A stretch of DNA of 64,000 nucleotides, from the NCBI RefSeq assembly GCF_035319885.1, contig NZ_CP141285.1:2418001-2482000 (forward strand). Reading direction: 5' to 3'. Shown here piece after piece: positions 9,735-17,851 of the stretch. The notes under the pieces are model-generated. The model searched no databases. It was not told the origin of the DNA and was given only the letters and a program-made list of their open reading frames with translations. The position numbers and the translations under genes were made by a program. Source of the DNA: Altererythrobacter sp. H2 (GTDB lineage Bacteria; Pseudomonadota; Alphaproteobacteria; Sphingomonadales; Sphingomonadaceae). The first letter of the stretch is position 1. Each line of letters opens with the position of its first letter.

Positions 9735-10475
9735 ATGCCGATCCGCCCCGCCCTTGCCCTGACTGCCGGTGCCGTGCTGACCGCAGCGCTGGCCGTTACC
9801 GGCGCGCGCGTCACCACCCCGGCATTGCTGGAACGGTTCGAACAGGATGCGGTTGCGGCCATTGCTGCAGCGGGCGGCACGCCAGTCTCGCCCGATTTCC
9901 GCGGACTCGGTGACCTCGCATCTCGCCACCCGACCCTGTCAGGCGGGGAAGCGATGGACGATGCTCTACGCGAACAGATTGCCCGCGCGATCGCTGCCGT
10001 ACCTGGCGTCGGCGGCGTGCGCTGGGCCGACAGCGAAATGAAGGCACAAGGCAACGAACCGGTGTTCGCGCCGCTGCACTGCCAGGATGACGTCAATGCC
10101 CTGCTCAAGGCGCGCAGCATCCGGTTCGACGAAGGCCGCAGTTCCATCGATGCAGGCAGCCGCCAGTTGCTGGATGAAGTTGCCGCCGCGCTGCGCCCGT
10201 GCCTGGGCAGCATTATCGCGATCACCGGCCACACCAACGGCACGGGCAACGAAGCCGCAAACCTGGCCCTGTCTCAGGAACGGGCCGATGCGGTGCTGGC
10301 CGCGCTGATCGCGCGGGGCATCCCTGACGAAGGCTTGCGTTCGGTGGGGGTCGGCTCGGCCCGGCCCGTCATCGGCCTGCTGCCCGAAGACCCGGCGAAC
10401 CGCCGGATCGAGTTTTCCGTGGTTGCGACAGTGCCGCTGCAACCGACCCCGATCGATACGCCGAGCGCGCGGTAG
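9735..10475 (+). CDS. OmpA-family peptidoglycan-binding protein
   Basis: The 246-residue product has an N-terminal hydrophobic segment (LALTAGAVLTAALAV), which is either a signal peptide or a membrane anchor. The C-terminal half is an OmpA-like domain with IRFDEGRSSID, the ITGHTNGTGNEAANLALSQERA motif split over residues about 160-185, and NRRIEF. Such domains bind the diaminopimelate of peptidoglycan. The two small genes after it (a 38-residue membrane protein and a helix-hairpin-helix protein) appear to be in the same operon. No beta-barrel domain is present. Confidence 0.82.
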   Translation: MPIRPALALTAGAVLTAALAVTGARVTTPALLERFEQDAVAAIAAAGGTPVSPDFRGLGDLASRHPTLSGGEAMDDALREQIARAIAAVPGVGGVRWADSEMKAQGNEPVFAPLHCQDDVNALLKARSIRFDEGRSSIDAGSRQLLDEVAAALRPCLGSIIAITGHTNGTGNEAANLALSQERADAVLAALIARGIPDEGLRSVGVGSARPVIGLLPEDPANRRIEFSVVATVPLQPTPIDTPSAR

Positions 10476-10488
10476 GAGCCCCGGGACC

Positions 10489-10605
10489 ATGCCGATCGTG
10501 TTCGAACTCGTACTGATGGCGCTGGCGGCTTATGCTGCAGGGTTCGGGCTCGGCTGGCTCGTCTGGGGGCGCGTCGGCCGCAAGGAAGGAGAAGACACCG
10601 CATGA
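10489..10605 (+). CDS. 38-residue single-pass membrane protein
   Basis: A short frame starts with ATG at 10489, preceded by TAGGAG, and encodes one strongly hydrophobic helix (LVLMALAAYAAGFGLGWLVW) followed by a basic, polar tail ending KEGEDTA. The stop overlaps the next ATG by four bases, which supports translation of both. I do not recognise it beyond being a small inner-membrane protein. It may be a partner of the neighbouring helix-hairpin-helix membrane protein. Confidence 0.6.
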   Translation: MPIVFELVLMALAAYAAGFGLGWLVWGRVGRKEGEDTA

Positions 10606-11081
10606 TGGAACTGGTGGAAGCAAACTGGATATTGCTGGTCGCCGCGCTGCTGATCGGCCTGCTGGTGGCATGGTGGATCTTCGCCGCCAGCCGCAAGACG
10701 CGGGTCTCGGGTGACAGGCGCGATGTGCTTGACGAGGGTGCCGATCCGGCCACGCGCAACCAGGCGCTGATTGACAGTGCGGCGGCAGCCCGGGCCGATA
10801 CACCCGTCCCCATTCCGCAGGCGATTCCGGTTGCGGCCGCCGCAGGGGACGACCTGACCCGGATCAAGGGCATCGGCCCCAAGCTGCGCGACGTGCTGGT
10901 CAGCCTGGGGGTGACCCGGTTCGACCAGATCGCAGGGTGGAGCGATGAGGACATCGACCGGATCGACGCCCGGCTAGGCCGGTTCGAGGGGCGCATCCGG
11001 CGCGACAACTGGGTTGAACAGGCAAAACTGCTCGCCGCCGGCGACACGGCAGGATACGAGAACCGCTTCGGCAGACTCTGA
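10602..11081 (+). CDS. Membrane-anchored helix-hairpin-helix protein
   Basis: The 159-residue product has one N-terminal membrane helix (residues 8-28), a polar linker, and a C-terminal domain beginning DDLTRIKGIGPKL. IKGIGPKLRDVL is a helix-hairpin-helix signature, as in COG3743-type proteins predicted to bind DNA or act as a nuclease-like scaffold. The catalytic residues of a nuclease are not evident. It is coupled by ATGA overlap to the preceding 38-residue protein and follows an OmpA-like gene. A weak hairpin (TTGCAGG with CCTGCAA, 11085-11109) lies after the stop. Confidence 0.72.
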   Translation: MMELVEANWILLVAALLIGLLVAWWIFAASRKTRVSGDRRDVLDEGADPATRNQALIDSAAAARADTPVPIPQAIPVAAAAGDDLTRIKGIGPKLRDVLVSLGVTRFDQIAGWSDEDIDRIDARLGRFEGRIRRDNWVEQAKLLAAGDTAGYENRFGRL

Positions 11082-11140
11082 CCCTTGCAGGCATAAGCCA
11101 TCCCTGCAAAGGGGCATAAAACTAGTTACAGGAGAAACTT

Positions 11141-12325
11141 GTGGCAGGCATGGTTCCCTTCAATTGGGAAGATCCGTTCGACCTCGAAACCCAGCTGACC
11201 GAGGACGAGCGGATGATCCGCGATGCCGCGCACGGGTTCGCCCAGAGCGAACTCCAGCCGCGCGTGCAGCAGGCTTTCCGGGATGAAGCCGATGCCCCCG
11301 AACTGTTCCCGCTGTTCGGGCAGGCTGGCCTGCTCGGCGCGACCATTCCGGTTGAATATGGCGGCGCGGGCGCCGGCTATGTCGCCTACGGCCTGATCGC
11401 GCGGGAGATCGAGCGGGTCGATTCCGGCTACCGTTCGATGGCCTCGGTCCAGTCGTCGCTCGTGATGTATCCGATTTATGCCTACGGTTCGGAAGATCAG
11501 CGCCGCAAGTACCTGCCCGGCCTTGCTTCGGGCCAGCTGATTGGCTGCTTCGGCCTGACTGAGCCCGACGCTGGATCGGACCCGGCCGGGATGAAGACCG
11601 TCGCCCGCAAGGATGGCGATGGTTACGTGCTCAATGGCACCAAGACGTGGATTTCCAACGCGCCCTTTGCCGACGTTTTCGTGGTCTGGGCCAAGAGCGA
11701 GGCACATGGCGGCGGCATTCGCGGCTTCGTGCTGGAGAAAGGCATGGCCGGTCTTTCCGCCCCTAAGATCATGGGCAAGGTTTCCCTGCGCGCCTCCACC
11801 ACCGGCATGATCGTGATGGAAGACGTGAAAGTGGGCGCCGACGCACTCCTGCCCGATGTCCAGGGGCTGAAGGGGCCGTTCGGCTGCCTCAACCGCGCCC
11901 GCTACGGCATCAGCTGGGGCGCGATGGGCGCGGCCGAGTTCTGCATGGCCGCCGCGCGCCAGTATGGTCTGGACCGCAGGCAGTTCGGCCGTCCGCTCGC
12001 CGGAACGCAGCTCTACCAGAAGAAGCTGGCCGATATGCTGACCGATATCGCGCTGGGCCTGCAAGCCTCGCTGCGGGTCGGCCGCCTGATGGACGAAGGC
12101 CGCTTCGCGCCCGACATGATTTCGGTCGTCAAGCGCAACAACGTCGGCAAGGCGCTGGAAATCGCCCGCGCGGCGCGGGACATGCACGGCGGCAACGGCA
12201 TTTCGGACGAATACCACGTGATCCGCCACATGGTGAACCTGGAGACGGTCAACACCTACGAAGGCACGCACGATGTCCATGCCCTGATCCTGGGGCGCGG
12301 GATTACCGGGATTCCGGCATTCTGA
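11141..12325 (+). CDS. gcdH: Glutaryl-CoA dehydrogenase
   Basis: This 394-residue acyl-CoA dehydrogenase should oxidise and decarboxylate glutaryl-CoA to crotonyl-CoA in lysine and tryptophan breakdown, passing electrons to ETF. Diagnostic stretches are [35 protein letters not shown], the [12 protein letters not shown] region, and the C-terminal [20 protein letters not shown], where the EGT glutamate is the catalytic base. The GTG at 11141 has AGGAG six bases before it; an ATG nine bases later is possible. It stands alone, and the following maiA gene is 174 bases away. Confidence 0.93.
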   Translation: MAGMVPFNWEDPFDLETQLTEDERMIRDAAHGFAQSELQPRVQQAFRDEADAPELFPLFGQAGLLGATIPVEYGGAGAGYVAYGLIAREIERVDSGYRSMASVQSSLVMYPIYAYGSEDQRRKYLPGLASGQLIGCFGLTEPDAGSDPAGMKTVARKDGDGYVLNGTKTWISNAPFADVFVVWAKSEAHGGGIRGFVLEKGMAGLSAPKIMGKVSLRASTTGMIVMEDVKVGADALLPDVQGLKGPFGCLNRARYGISWGAMGAAEFCMAAARQYGLDRRQFGRPLAGTQLYQKKLADMLTDIALGLQASLRVGRLMDEGRFAPDMISVVKRNNVGKALEIARAARDMHGGNGISDEYHVIRHMVNLETVNTYEGTHDVHALILGRGITGIPAF

Positions 12326-12461
12326 TGCGGGCCGGCCGCAAGCTCTGTCCTACATCGCCGCAATGTGTCACGGTGATGCCATGATGCACTGTTCTTCCGC
12401 TTCGGTCTGGCTCGTTTCCGGGCAGCAGAGGCCCCTGACTTTTTTGCTTCAGGACAGTGTA

Positions 12462-12476
12462 ACATGTGGTCCATGT
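12462..12476. repeat. Small dyad upstream of maiA
   Basis: ACATG and CATGT form a 5-base inverted pair with a 5-base spacer, 24 to 38 bases before the maiA ATG. It could be an operator for the tyrosine-catabolism genes, but it is short and may be chance. Confidence 0.25.
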
Positions 12477-12499
12477 CTACCGCCGAGGGGGGTGACCGC

Positions 12500-13150
12500 A
12501 TGATACGCCTGCACGGCTACTACCGCAGTTCGACCACCTACCGCCTGCGTATCGCGCTGGAGCTCAAGGGGCTCGCCTACGACTACGTGCCGGTGAACCT
12601 GCTGACCTCGCAGCAGAAGGACGCGGGCTTCACTACCCGCAACCCGTTCGGCAGCGTGCCCTTGCTGGAAGCGGGCGGGCGTGACCGGGCGCAGTCGATG
12701 GCGCAGCTGGAATGGCTGGAGGAAGCCCACCCCGCGCCGCCACTGCTGCCTGCAGGGCTGGAGGACCGGTTCACTGCGCGCGAGCTGACCTACGCCATCG
12801 CGACCGAGCTCCATGCGCCGCTCAACCTGCCGGTGCTCAAGTACCTCAAGGACCCGCTGGGCCATTCGCAGGGCGAGATCGACGTGTGGTATCGCCACTG
12901 GCTTGCCCGCACCCTCGGGCCAGTCGAGCAGCGGCTGGCCCAGCTTGGCACCGGTGACTTCCTGTTCGATGCGCCCGGCCTGTTCGAGGTCGTGCTGCTG
13001 CCGCAGGTCTACAATGCGCAGCGGTTCGCGTTCGACTTTGGCGCCATGCCCCATATCCGCCGGATCGAGGCGGCCTGCCTCGCCATGCCCCAGTTCCAGC
13101 GCGCCCATCCCGACAACCAGCCGGACAACCCGGAAAGGACCATGCCATGA
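12500..13150 (+). CDS. maiA: Maleylacetoacetate isomerase
   Basis: The 216-residue protein belongs to the zeta-class glutathione S-transferases. The diagnostic N-terminal motif YYRSSTTYRLRIAL (residues 6-19) is the SSxxxRVRIAL-type glutathione site. NPFGSVPLLEAGG and the C-terminal helical domain follow. It should isomerise maleylacetoacetate to fumarylacetoacetate with glutathione. The ATG at 12500 has a GAGGGGGGTG region just upstream. The stop overlaps the start of the fumarylacetoacetase gene (ATGA), so the two last steps of tyrosine breakdown are coupled. Confidence 0.93.
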   Translation: MIRLHGYYRSSTTYRLRIALELKGLAYDYVPVNLLTSQQKDAGFTTRNPFGSVPLLEAGGRDRAQSMAQLEWLEEAHPAPPLLPAGLEDRFTARELTYAIATELHAPLNLPVLKYLKDPLGHSQGEIDVWYRHWLARTLGPVEQRLAQLGTGDFLFDAPGLFEVVLLPQVYNAQRFAFDFGAMPHIRRIEAACLAMPQFQRAHPDNQPDNPERTMP

Positions 13151-14157
13151 AGCTCGCCAGCCTGAGAGACGGAACCCGCGACGGCAAGCTCGTGGTGGTA
13201 TCCAGGGACGTGACCCGGTGCTGCGCGGCGGACAACATCGCCCCTACGCTTCAGGCCGCGCTCGACGATTGGGACAACCTCGCCCCGCTGCTCGAAGCGC
13301 TCTACCGCGACGTCGAGCACCAGACCGTGCCGTGCGAGCGGTTCCACGAGCGCGATGCGCTCTCGCCCCTGCCCCGCGCCTACCAGTGGGCTGACGGCTC
13401 GGCCTACATCAACCATGTCGAGCTGGTGCGCCAGGCGCGCGGGGCCAAGGTGCCGGAGAGCTTCTACCACGATCCGCTGATGTACCAGGGCGGCAGCGAC
13501 GGCTTCCTCGCTCCGCGTGAGGACATCCCGCTCGGCGATGTGGCCTGGGGCTGCGACATGGAAGGCGAGATCGCCTGCATTACCGGCGACGTGCCGATGG
13601 GCGTGACCAGCGCCGAGGCACTGGGCCACATCCGCCTGCTGACGCTGGTCAACGATGTGAGCCTGCGCGGGCTGATCCCGGGCGAGCTGGACAAGGGCTT
13701 CGGCTTCTTCCAGTCCAAGCCCGCCAGCGCCTTCTCGCCAGTGGCCGTAACGCCCGACGAGCTGGGCGACGCCTGGGCGGACGGCGTGATCAGGCTACCG
13801 CTGAATGTCGACCTCAACGGACAACCGTTCGGCCGCGCGAACGCGGGTGAGGACGCGACCTTCAGCCTGGCGGACCTTGTCGCTCATGCGGCCAAGACCC
13901 GCAGCCTGTGCGCCGGTTCGATCATCGGTTCGGGTACGGTTTCGAACAAGGGTGCCGATGGCGGCCCCGGGAAGCCGGTGGCGCAAGGCGGCCTCGGCTA
14001 CAGCTGCATCGCCGAAATCCGCATGATCGAGACGATCCAGCAGGGTGCGCCCAAGACCCCGTTCATGCAGCCGGGGGACCGGGTGGCAGTGTGGATGGAC
14101 GACGAGCACGGCCACTCGATCTTCGGCAAGATCGAGCAGACCGTGGTGCCTGTCTGA
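13147..14157 (+). CDS. Fumarylacetoacetate hydrolase
   Basis: The 336-residue enzyme should cleave fumarylacetoacetate to fumarate and acetoacetate. It has the N-terminal extension of bacterial FAA hydrolases (MKLASLRDGTRDG) and metal-binding acidic residues in DMEGEIACITGD. SIIGSGTVSNKG and a C-terminal QPGDRVAVWM complete the fold. It is translationally coupled to maiA. The upstream enzymes (homogentisate dioxygenase and 4-hydroxyphenylpyruvate dioxygenase) are not in this window. Confidence 0.92.
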   Translation: MKLASLRDGTRDGKLVVVSRDVTRCCAADNIAPTLQAALDDWDNLAPLLEALYRDVEHQTVPCERFHERDALSPLPRAYQWADGSAYINHVELVRQARGAKVPESFYHDPLMYQGGSDGFLAPREDIPLGDVAWGCDMEGEIACITGDVPMGVTSAEALGHIRLLTLVNDVSLRGLIPGELDKGFGFFQSKPASAFSPVAVTPDELGDAWADGVIRLPLNVDLNGQPFGRANAGEDATFSLADLVAHAAKTRSLCAGSIIGSGTVSNKGADGGPGKPVAQGGLGYSCIAEIRMIETIQQGAPKTPFMQPGDRVAVWMDDEHGHSIFGKIEQTVVPV

Positions 14158-14167
14158 AAACTTGGGT

Positions 14168-14404
14168 CTAGATCACGAAGTCCATCACGCTGGGCATCTT
14201 GGAGCGATTGACCACCATCCGGTCATGCAGGGTGCGGATCTGCTGGCTGCCGGTCTTCACGAACAGGAACGGCAGCAGCCCGTGGAGGAGGCAGGCAATC
14301 CCGCCCGCAATCATCCGCAAGCCAAAGCCGCTCGCATGGGCGAGATGCTCGCCATAGGTCTCGCCGACTGATGCGGGGTGTTCGGTGAATGCCTTGCGGA
14401 TCAT
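14168..14404 (-). CDS. DUF6356-like small membrane protein
   Basis: This 78-residue protein starts MIRKAFTEHPASVGETYGEH, continues into a hydrophobic stretch (MIAGGIACLLHGLLPFLF, about residues 31-48) and ends in a polar tail. The E-H-P-x-S-V-x-E-x-Y pattern matches small alphaproteobacterial proteins of the DUF6356 type, whose function is not established. The ATG at 14404 follows a GGGAGA sequence. It is divergent from the Lrp-family gene, with which it shares about 100 bases of promoter DNA containing direct repeats. Confidence 0.7.
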   Translation of the reverse strand: MIRKAFTEHPASVGETYGEHLAHASGFGLRMIAGGIACLLHGLLPFLFVKTGSQQIRTLHDRMVVNRSKMPSVMDFVI

Positions 14405-14455
14405 GCGATGCGTCTCCCTGTTGAGGGGCACAATGCCACTGGTGCCGGGCAATAT

Positions 14456-14506
14456 CATCCCAAATGCATCGCTTTCATCCGAAAAATGTGCAATACCATC
14501 CCAATG
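14456..14506. promoter_or_regulatory. Three-copy direct repeat at the Lrp-family gene start
   Basis: CATCCCAAATG (14456-14466), CATCCGAAAAATG (14476-14488) and CATCCCAATG (14497-14506) occur at spacings of 20 and 21 bases, close to two helical turns. The third copy contains the ATG of the downstream Lrp-family gene. This phasing is what an oligomeric regulator that wraps DNA would need, so autoregulation is a reasonable inference. Confidence 0.5.
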
Positions 14507-14983
14507 AAGGACATTACCTCGCAAATTGATGCTATCGACTGGCGTATCCTGCGCGTCCTGCAACGCGACGCCAGCCTGCCGGTCGCGGCGGTTGGCGAGC
14601 AAGTGGGCCTGTCTGCCAATCCGTGCTGGCGGCGCATCCGGCGGCTGGAGGAACTGGGTGTGATCCGCGGCCGGGTCGCTCTGGTTGCGCCTGAGGCGAT
14701 CGGGCTCGGCACCTCGGTGATCGTCGCCATCCGCACCCGCCGGCACGATCCCGAGTGGCTCGAAGCCTTCTCCCGCGCGGTCGAGGCGATCGACGAGATC
14801 GTTGAATGCCACCGCATGGCGGGCGACATCGATTACCTGCTGAAACTCCGCGTGCGCGACATTGCCGACTATGACCGCATCTACCAGCGCCTGATCGCCC
14901 GCGTGCCCGACCTGTCGGACGTGACCTCCAACTTCTCGATGGAGCGGCTCAAGGAAACCACCGCCCTGCCCCTGCCGCTCTAG
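14504..14983 (+). CDS. Lrp/AsnC-family transcriptional regulator
   Basis: The 159-residue protein has the N-terminal helix-turn-helix of the family (IDWRILRVLQRDASLPVAAVGEQVGLSANPCWRRIRRLEE, spanning residues about 9-48). The C-terminal RAM ligand-binding domain includes VECHRMAGDIDYLLKLRV. The ATG at 14504 begins MKDITSQ and sits inside the third copy of a phased repeat. It lies between tyrosine-catabolism genes and a divergent DUF6356 gene, so it may answer to an amino acid, but the effector is not predictable. Confidence 0.9.
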   Translation: MKDITSQIDAIDWRILRVLQRDASLPVAAVGEQVGLSANPCWRRIRRLEELGVIRGRVALVAPEAIGLGTSVIVAIRTRRHDPEWLEAFSRAVEAIDEIVECHRMAGDIDYLLKLRVRDIADYDRIYQRLIARVPDLSDVTSNFSMERLKETTALPLPL

Positions 14984-15027
14984 ATTGGCAGTTGGACCCG
15001 CCCGCCAATCCATGCACAAGGCAGCCC

Positions 15028-16005
15028 ATGACCTATCAGCGCGCGCTCATCACCGCCCATGGCGGCCCCGAAGTGATCGAATGGCGGGAGGAACCCCTAC
15101 CCGCCCCAGGCCCCGGCGAAGTGCTGATCGCGCACGAGGCAGTGGGGCTCAACTTCATCGACACCTACCGCCGGCGCGGCATCTACCCGATCCCGCTGCC
15201 GAGCGGCCTGGGCATCGAAGCGGCCGGGCGGATCGTCGCGCTGGGCGAAGGGGTAACCGGCCATGCGGAGGGTGACCGGGTCGCTTACATCGGCCCCGGC
15301 CTGGGGGCCTATGCCACCCACCGGGTGATGCCCGCCGCCGCGCTGTTCCCACTCCCCGATCACGTCTCGTGCGAGGTGGCTGCTGCCGCACTGGTCAAGG
15401 CGTTTACGGTCGAGGCGCTGGTGGAGCGCTGCGCCCACGTAAAGGCGGGTGACACCGTACTGGTCCACGCGGCGGCCGGCGGGGTCGGCCTGCTGATGGT
15501 GCAGTGGCTGACGCATCTAGGGGTCGAGGTGATCGGCACAGTCTCCAGCGCGGCGAAGGAAGGGCTGGCCCGGGAAGCCGGGGCGGCCCACGTGATCCGC
15601 TATGACCGCGAACCGGTCGCGCCGCGCGTGCGAGACCTGACCAGTGGCAAGGGCGTGCCTGTGGTATTCGACGGGGTCGGCATGGACACATGGGAAGCCT
15701 CGCTCGATTCGCTCAGCCCGCGCGGATTGCTGATCAGTTATGGCAACGCCAGCGGCCCGGTCGAGGGCATCGGCCTCGGCGCGCTCGCAGCGAAGGGCAG
15801 CCTGTTCGTCACCCGGCCGACGATCTTCCACTACTACGCCACACCGGAGGAGCGCGATCTTGGCACCAGCCGGGTTTACGACCTGCTGCGCGCAGGCGCC
15901 CTGACCGTCACCATCGGTCAGCGTTATCCGCTGCTGGAAGCAGCACAGGCGCACCGCGACTTCGAGGCTCGGGTGACGACCGGCTCAGGCGTCCTGCTGC
16001 CCTGA
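15028..16005 (+). CDS. Quinone oxidoreductase (zeta-crystallin-like, NADPH)
   Basis: The 325-residue MDR-superfamily protein has LNFIDTYRRRGIYPIPLPSG split around residues 35-55 and the NADPH-binding VHAAAGGVGLLMVQW near residue 150. It ends LEAAQAHRDFEAR, as usual for quinone reductases of the QorA type. Zinc-binding cysteines of alcohol dehydrogenases are absent, consistent with a zinc-free quinone reductase. It should reduce quinones by one electron using NADPH. The stop is four bases from the convergent SulP stop. Confidence 0.88.
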   Translation: MTYQRALITAHGGPEVIEWREEPLPAPGPGEVLIAHEAVGLNFIDTYRRRGIYPIPLPSGLGIEAAGRIVALGEGVTGHAEGDRVAYIGPGLGAYATHRVMPAAALFPLPDHVSCEVAAAALVKAFTVEALVERCAHVKAGDTVLVHAAAGGVGLLMVQWLTHLGVEVIGTVSSAAKEGLAREAGAAHVIRYDREPVAPRVRDLTSGKGVPVVFDGVGMDTWEASLDSLSPRGLLISYGNASGPVEGIGLGALAAKGSLFVTRPTIFHYYATPEERDLGTSRVYDLLRAGALTVTIGQRYPLLEAAQAHRDFEARVTTGSGVLLP

Positions 16006-16009
16006 TGCC

Positions 16010-17851
16010 TCAGATCATCCCGCGCGCCATGTCGGGCGTCGGTTCGTCGCCCCTGCCGTCGTCGGCGGCCAGCTCTGCAAAGGCGCGGTCCTGCGACAGG
16101 TAGACCCGGCCGTTCAGCTCTTCGAGGAAATGGGTCCGCTGGAGGTGGTCCATCACCGGCCCCTTCACTTCCGACAGGTGCAGGCCGATGCCGCCATCGA
16201 CAAGGCGGTGGTTGATTGCTTCCAGGCTTTCGAGGCCTGACGCGTCGATCTCGTTCACTGCGCTGCACATCAGGATGACATGGCGCAGCTCGGGCCGCTC
16301 AGCGACGCGCTCCAGCACATATTCCTCCAGCCAGCGGGCGTTGAGGTAGGTCAGGCTCTCGTCGATCCGGATCGACACCACGTGCGGCACGGTGAACACC
16401 TTGTGCCGCAGCACATTGCGGAAATGCTCGGTCTCCGGCACCCGCCCGACAATCGCCGCGTGCGGCCGCGAGGCGCGCCACAGGTAGAGCAGCAGGCCGA
16501 CGCCAACGCCCGCGATCACGCCAAGCTCGACCCCGGCCAGCAGGGTAATCCCGATGGTCGCCATGTGCGCGGCGAAATCCGGCTTCGAATAGCGCCACAG
16601 CTTGCCGGGTGTCTGGAAATCGACCAGGCTCAGCACCGCGACGATGATGGTTGCGGCCAGCGTGGCAATCGGCAGGTAGAACAGCAGCGGGGTCAGGAAC
16701 AGCGAGGCGAGCGCGATGCCCACCGCGGTATAGGCCCCGGCGGCAGGTGTTTCCGCCCCCGCATCGAAATTGACCACCGAACGGGCAAAACCGCCCGTCA
16801 CCGGGTAGCCGCCCGAGAAGGCGCTGGCGATGTTGGACGCCCCCAGCCCGACCAGCTCCTGATCCGGGGCAATCCGCTGGCGCCGCTTGGCAGCCAGTGT
16901 CTGCGCCACCGAGACGCTTTCGACAAAGCCGATGATGGAGATCAGCAGGGCGGGCACCCATAACTGTTCGATCAAAGTCAGGTCCGTCGATGGCAGGGCA
17001 AACGGCGGCAGGCCTTGCGGCACCGCGCCAACCAGCTTGACGCCCTTGCCCGACAGGTCGAGCAGGACCGCTGCCAGGATTGTCAGCGCCACTGCGACCA
17101 CCGGCCCGGCCTTGGCCACGATATCGGCCAGGCGCGGCTTGAGCCCCAGCCGCACCAGCGCAGGCTTGGCCCCTTTGCGCACCCAGAACAGGAACAGGGT
17201 GGCGGGGACGCCAATCGCCAGTGTCCAGGAATTGGTCTGGGCAATCGACCGCGCCAGCGCGCCGAGCATTTCCGGCCAGGTCTCCCCGCCGGCCGACACG
17301 CCGAGGACATGCTTCAGCTGACTGGTGGCAATCAGCACGCCGCTTGCACTGATGAAACCGGAAATGACCGGATGCGACAGCAGGTTGGCAAGGAACCCCA
17401 GCCGCAGCAGGCCCATGATCACCAGCATCACACCCGAAAGCGCGGCCAGGGTGATCGCCGCCTCAAGATAGAGCGCGGTGCCCTGCGCCGCCACCGCGCC
17501 GGCGGCCGAGGCGGTCATCAGCGAGATCACCGCCACCGGCCCCACCGCCAGCGTGCGGCTGGTCCCGAACACGGCATAGGCGAATAAAGGGAGGATCGAG
17601 GCATAGAGGCCGACCACCGGCGGCAGGCCTGCCAGCAAAGCATAGGCAAGGCTCTGCGGGATCAGCATGATGGTGACGATCACCGCCGCCACCAGGTCGC
17701 TGGTCAGAACGCCCGTGTTGTAGGTTCGGCCCCATTCGAGAATGGGGAAGTAGCGCACCAGGGCCGGAGCGAACGGCCCCGGCCCCGGCGCGCGCCCGTT
17801 ATGCGGGGCACCACCTTGCGGTGACGCTTGCGACCCGTCGGGCATTGTCAT
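16010..17851 (-). CDS. SulP-family anion transporter with STAS domain
   Basis: The 613-residue protein has about 12 membrane segments (about residues 55-430), including the SulP signature region PVVGLYASILPLFAYAVFGTSRTLAVGP (read in two parts). A C-terminal STAS domain begins near residue 455 and contains EIDASGLESLEAI. The family carries sulfate, bicarbonate or other anions. The ATG overlaps the stop of the sulfide:quinone oxidoreductase gene (ATGA), which suggests it moves a sulfur oxyanion made by the sulfide pathway. That substrate is an inference from position. Confidence 0.9.
   Translation of the reverse strand: MTMPDGSQASPQGGAPHNGRAPGPGPFAPALVRYFPILEWGRTYNTGVLTSDLVAAVIVTIMLIPQSLAYALLAGLPPVVGLYASILPLFAYAVFGTSRTLAVGPVAVISLMTASAAGAVAAQGTALYLEAAITLAALSGVMLVIMGLLRLGFLANLLSHPVISGFISASGVLIATSQLKHVLGVSAGGETWPEMLGALARSIAQTNSWTLAIGVPATLFLFWVRKGAKPALVRLGLKPRLADIVAKAGPVVAVALTILAAVLLDLSGKGVKLVGAVPQGLPPFALPSTDLTLIEQLWVPALLISIIGFVESVSVAQTLAAKRRQRIAPDQELVGLGASNIASAFSGGYPVTGGFARSVVNFDAGAETPAAGAYTAVGIALASLFLTPLLFYLPIATLAATIIVAVLSLVDFQTPGKLWRYSKPDFAAHMATIGITLLAGVELGVIAGVGVGLLLYLWRASRPHAAIVGRVPETEHFRNVLRHKVFTVPHVVSIRIDESLTYLNARWLEEYVLERVAERPELRHVILMCSAVNEIDASGLESLEAINHRLVDGGIGLHLSEVKGPVMDHLQRTHFLEELNGRVYLSQDRAFAELAADDGRGDEPTPDMARGMI

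Noticed and set aside
11085-11109. Terminator after the helix-hairpin-helix gene
   Set aside because: TTGCAGG/CCTGCAA is only a 7-base stem with an 11-base loop and no T-run.
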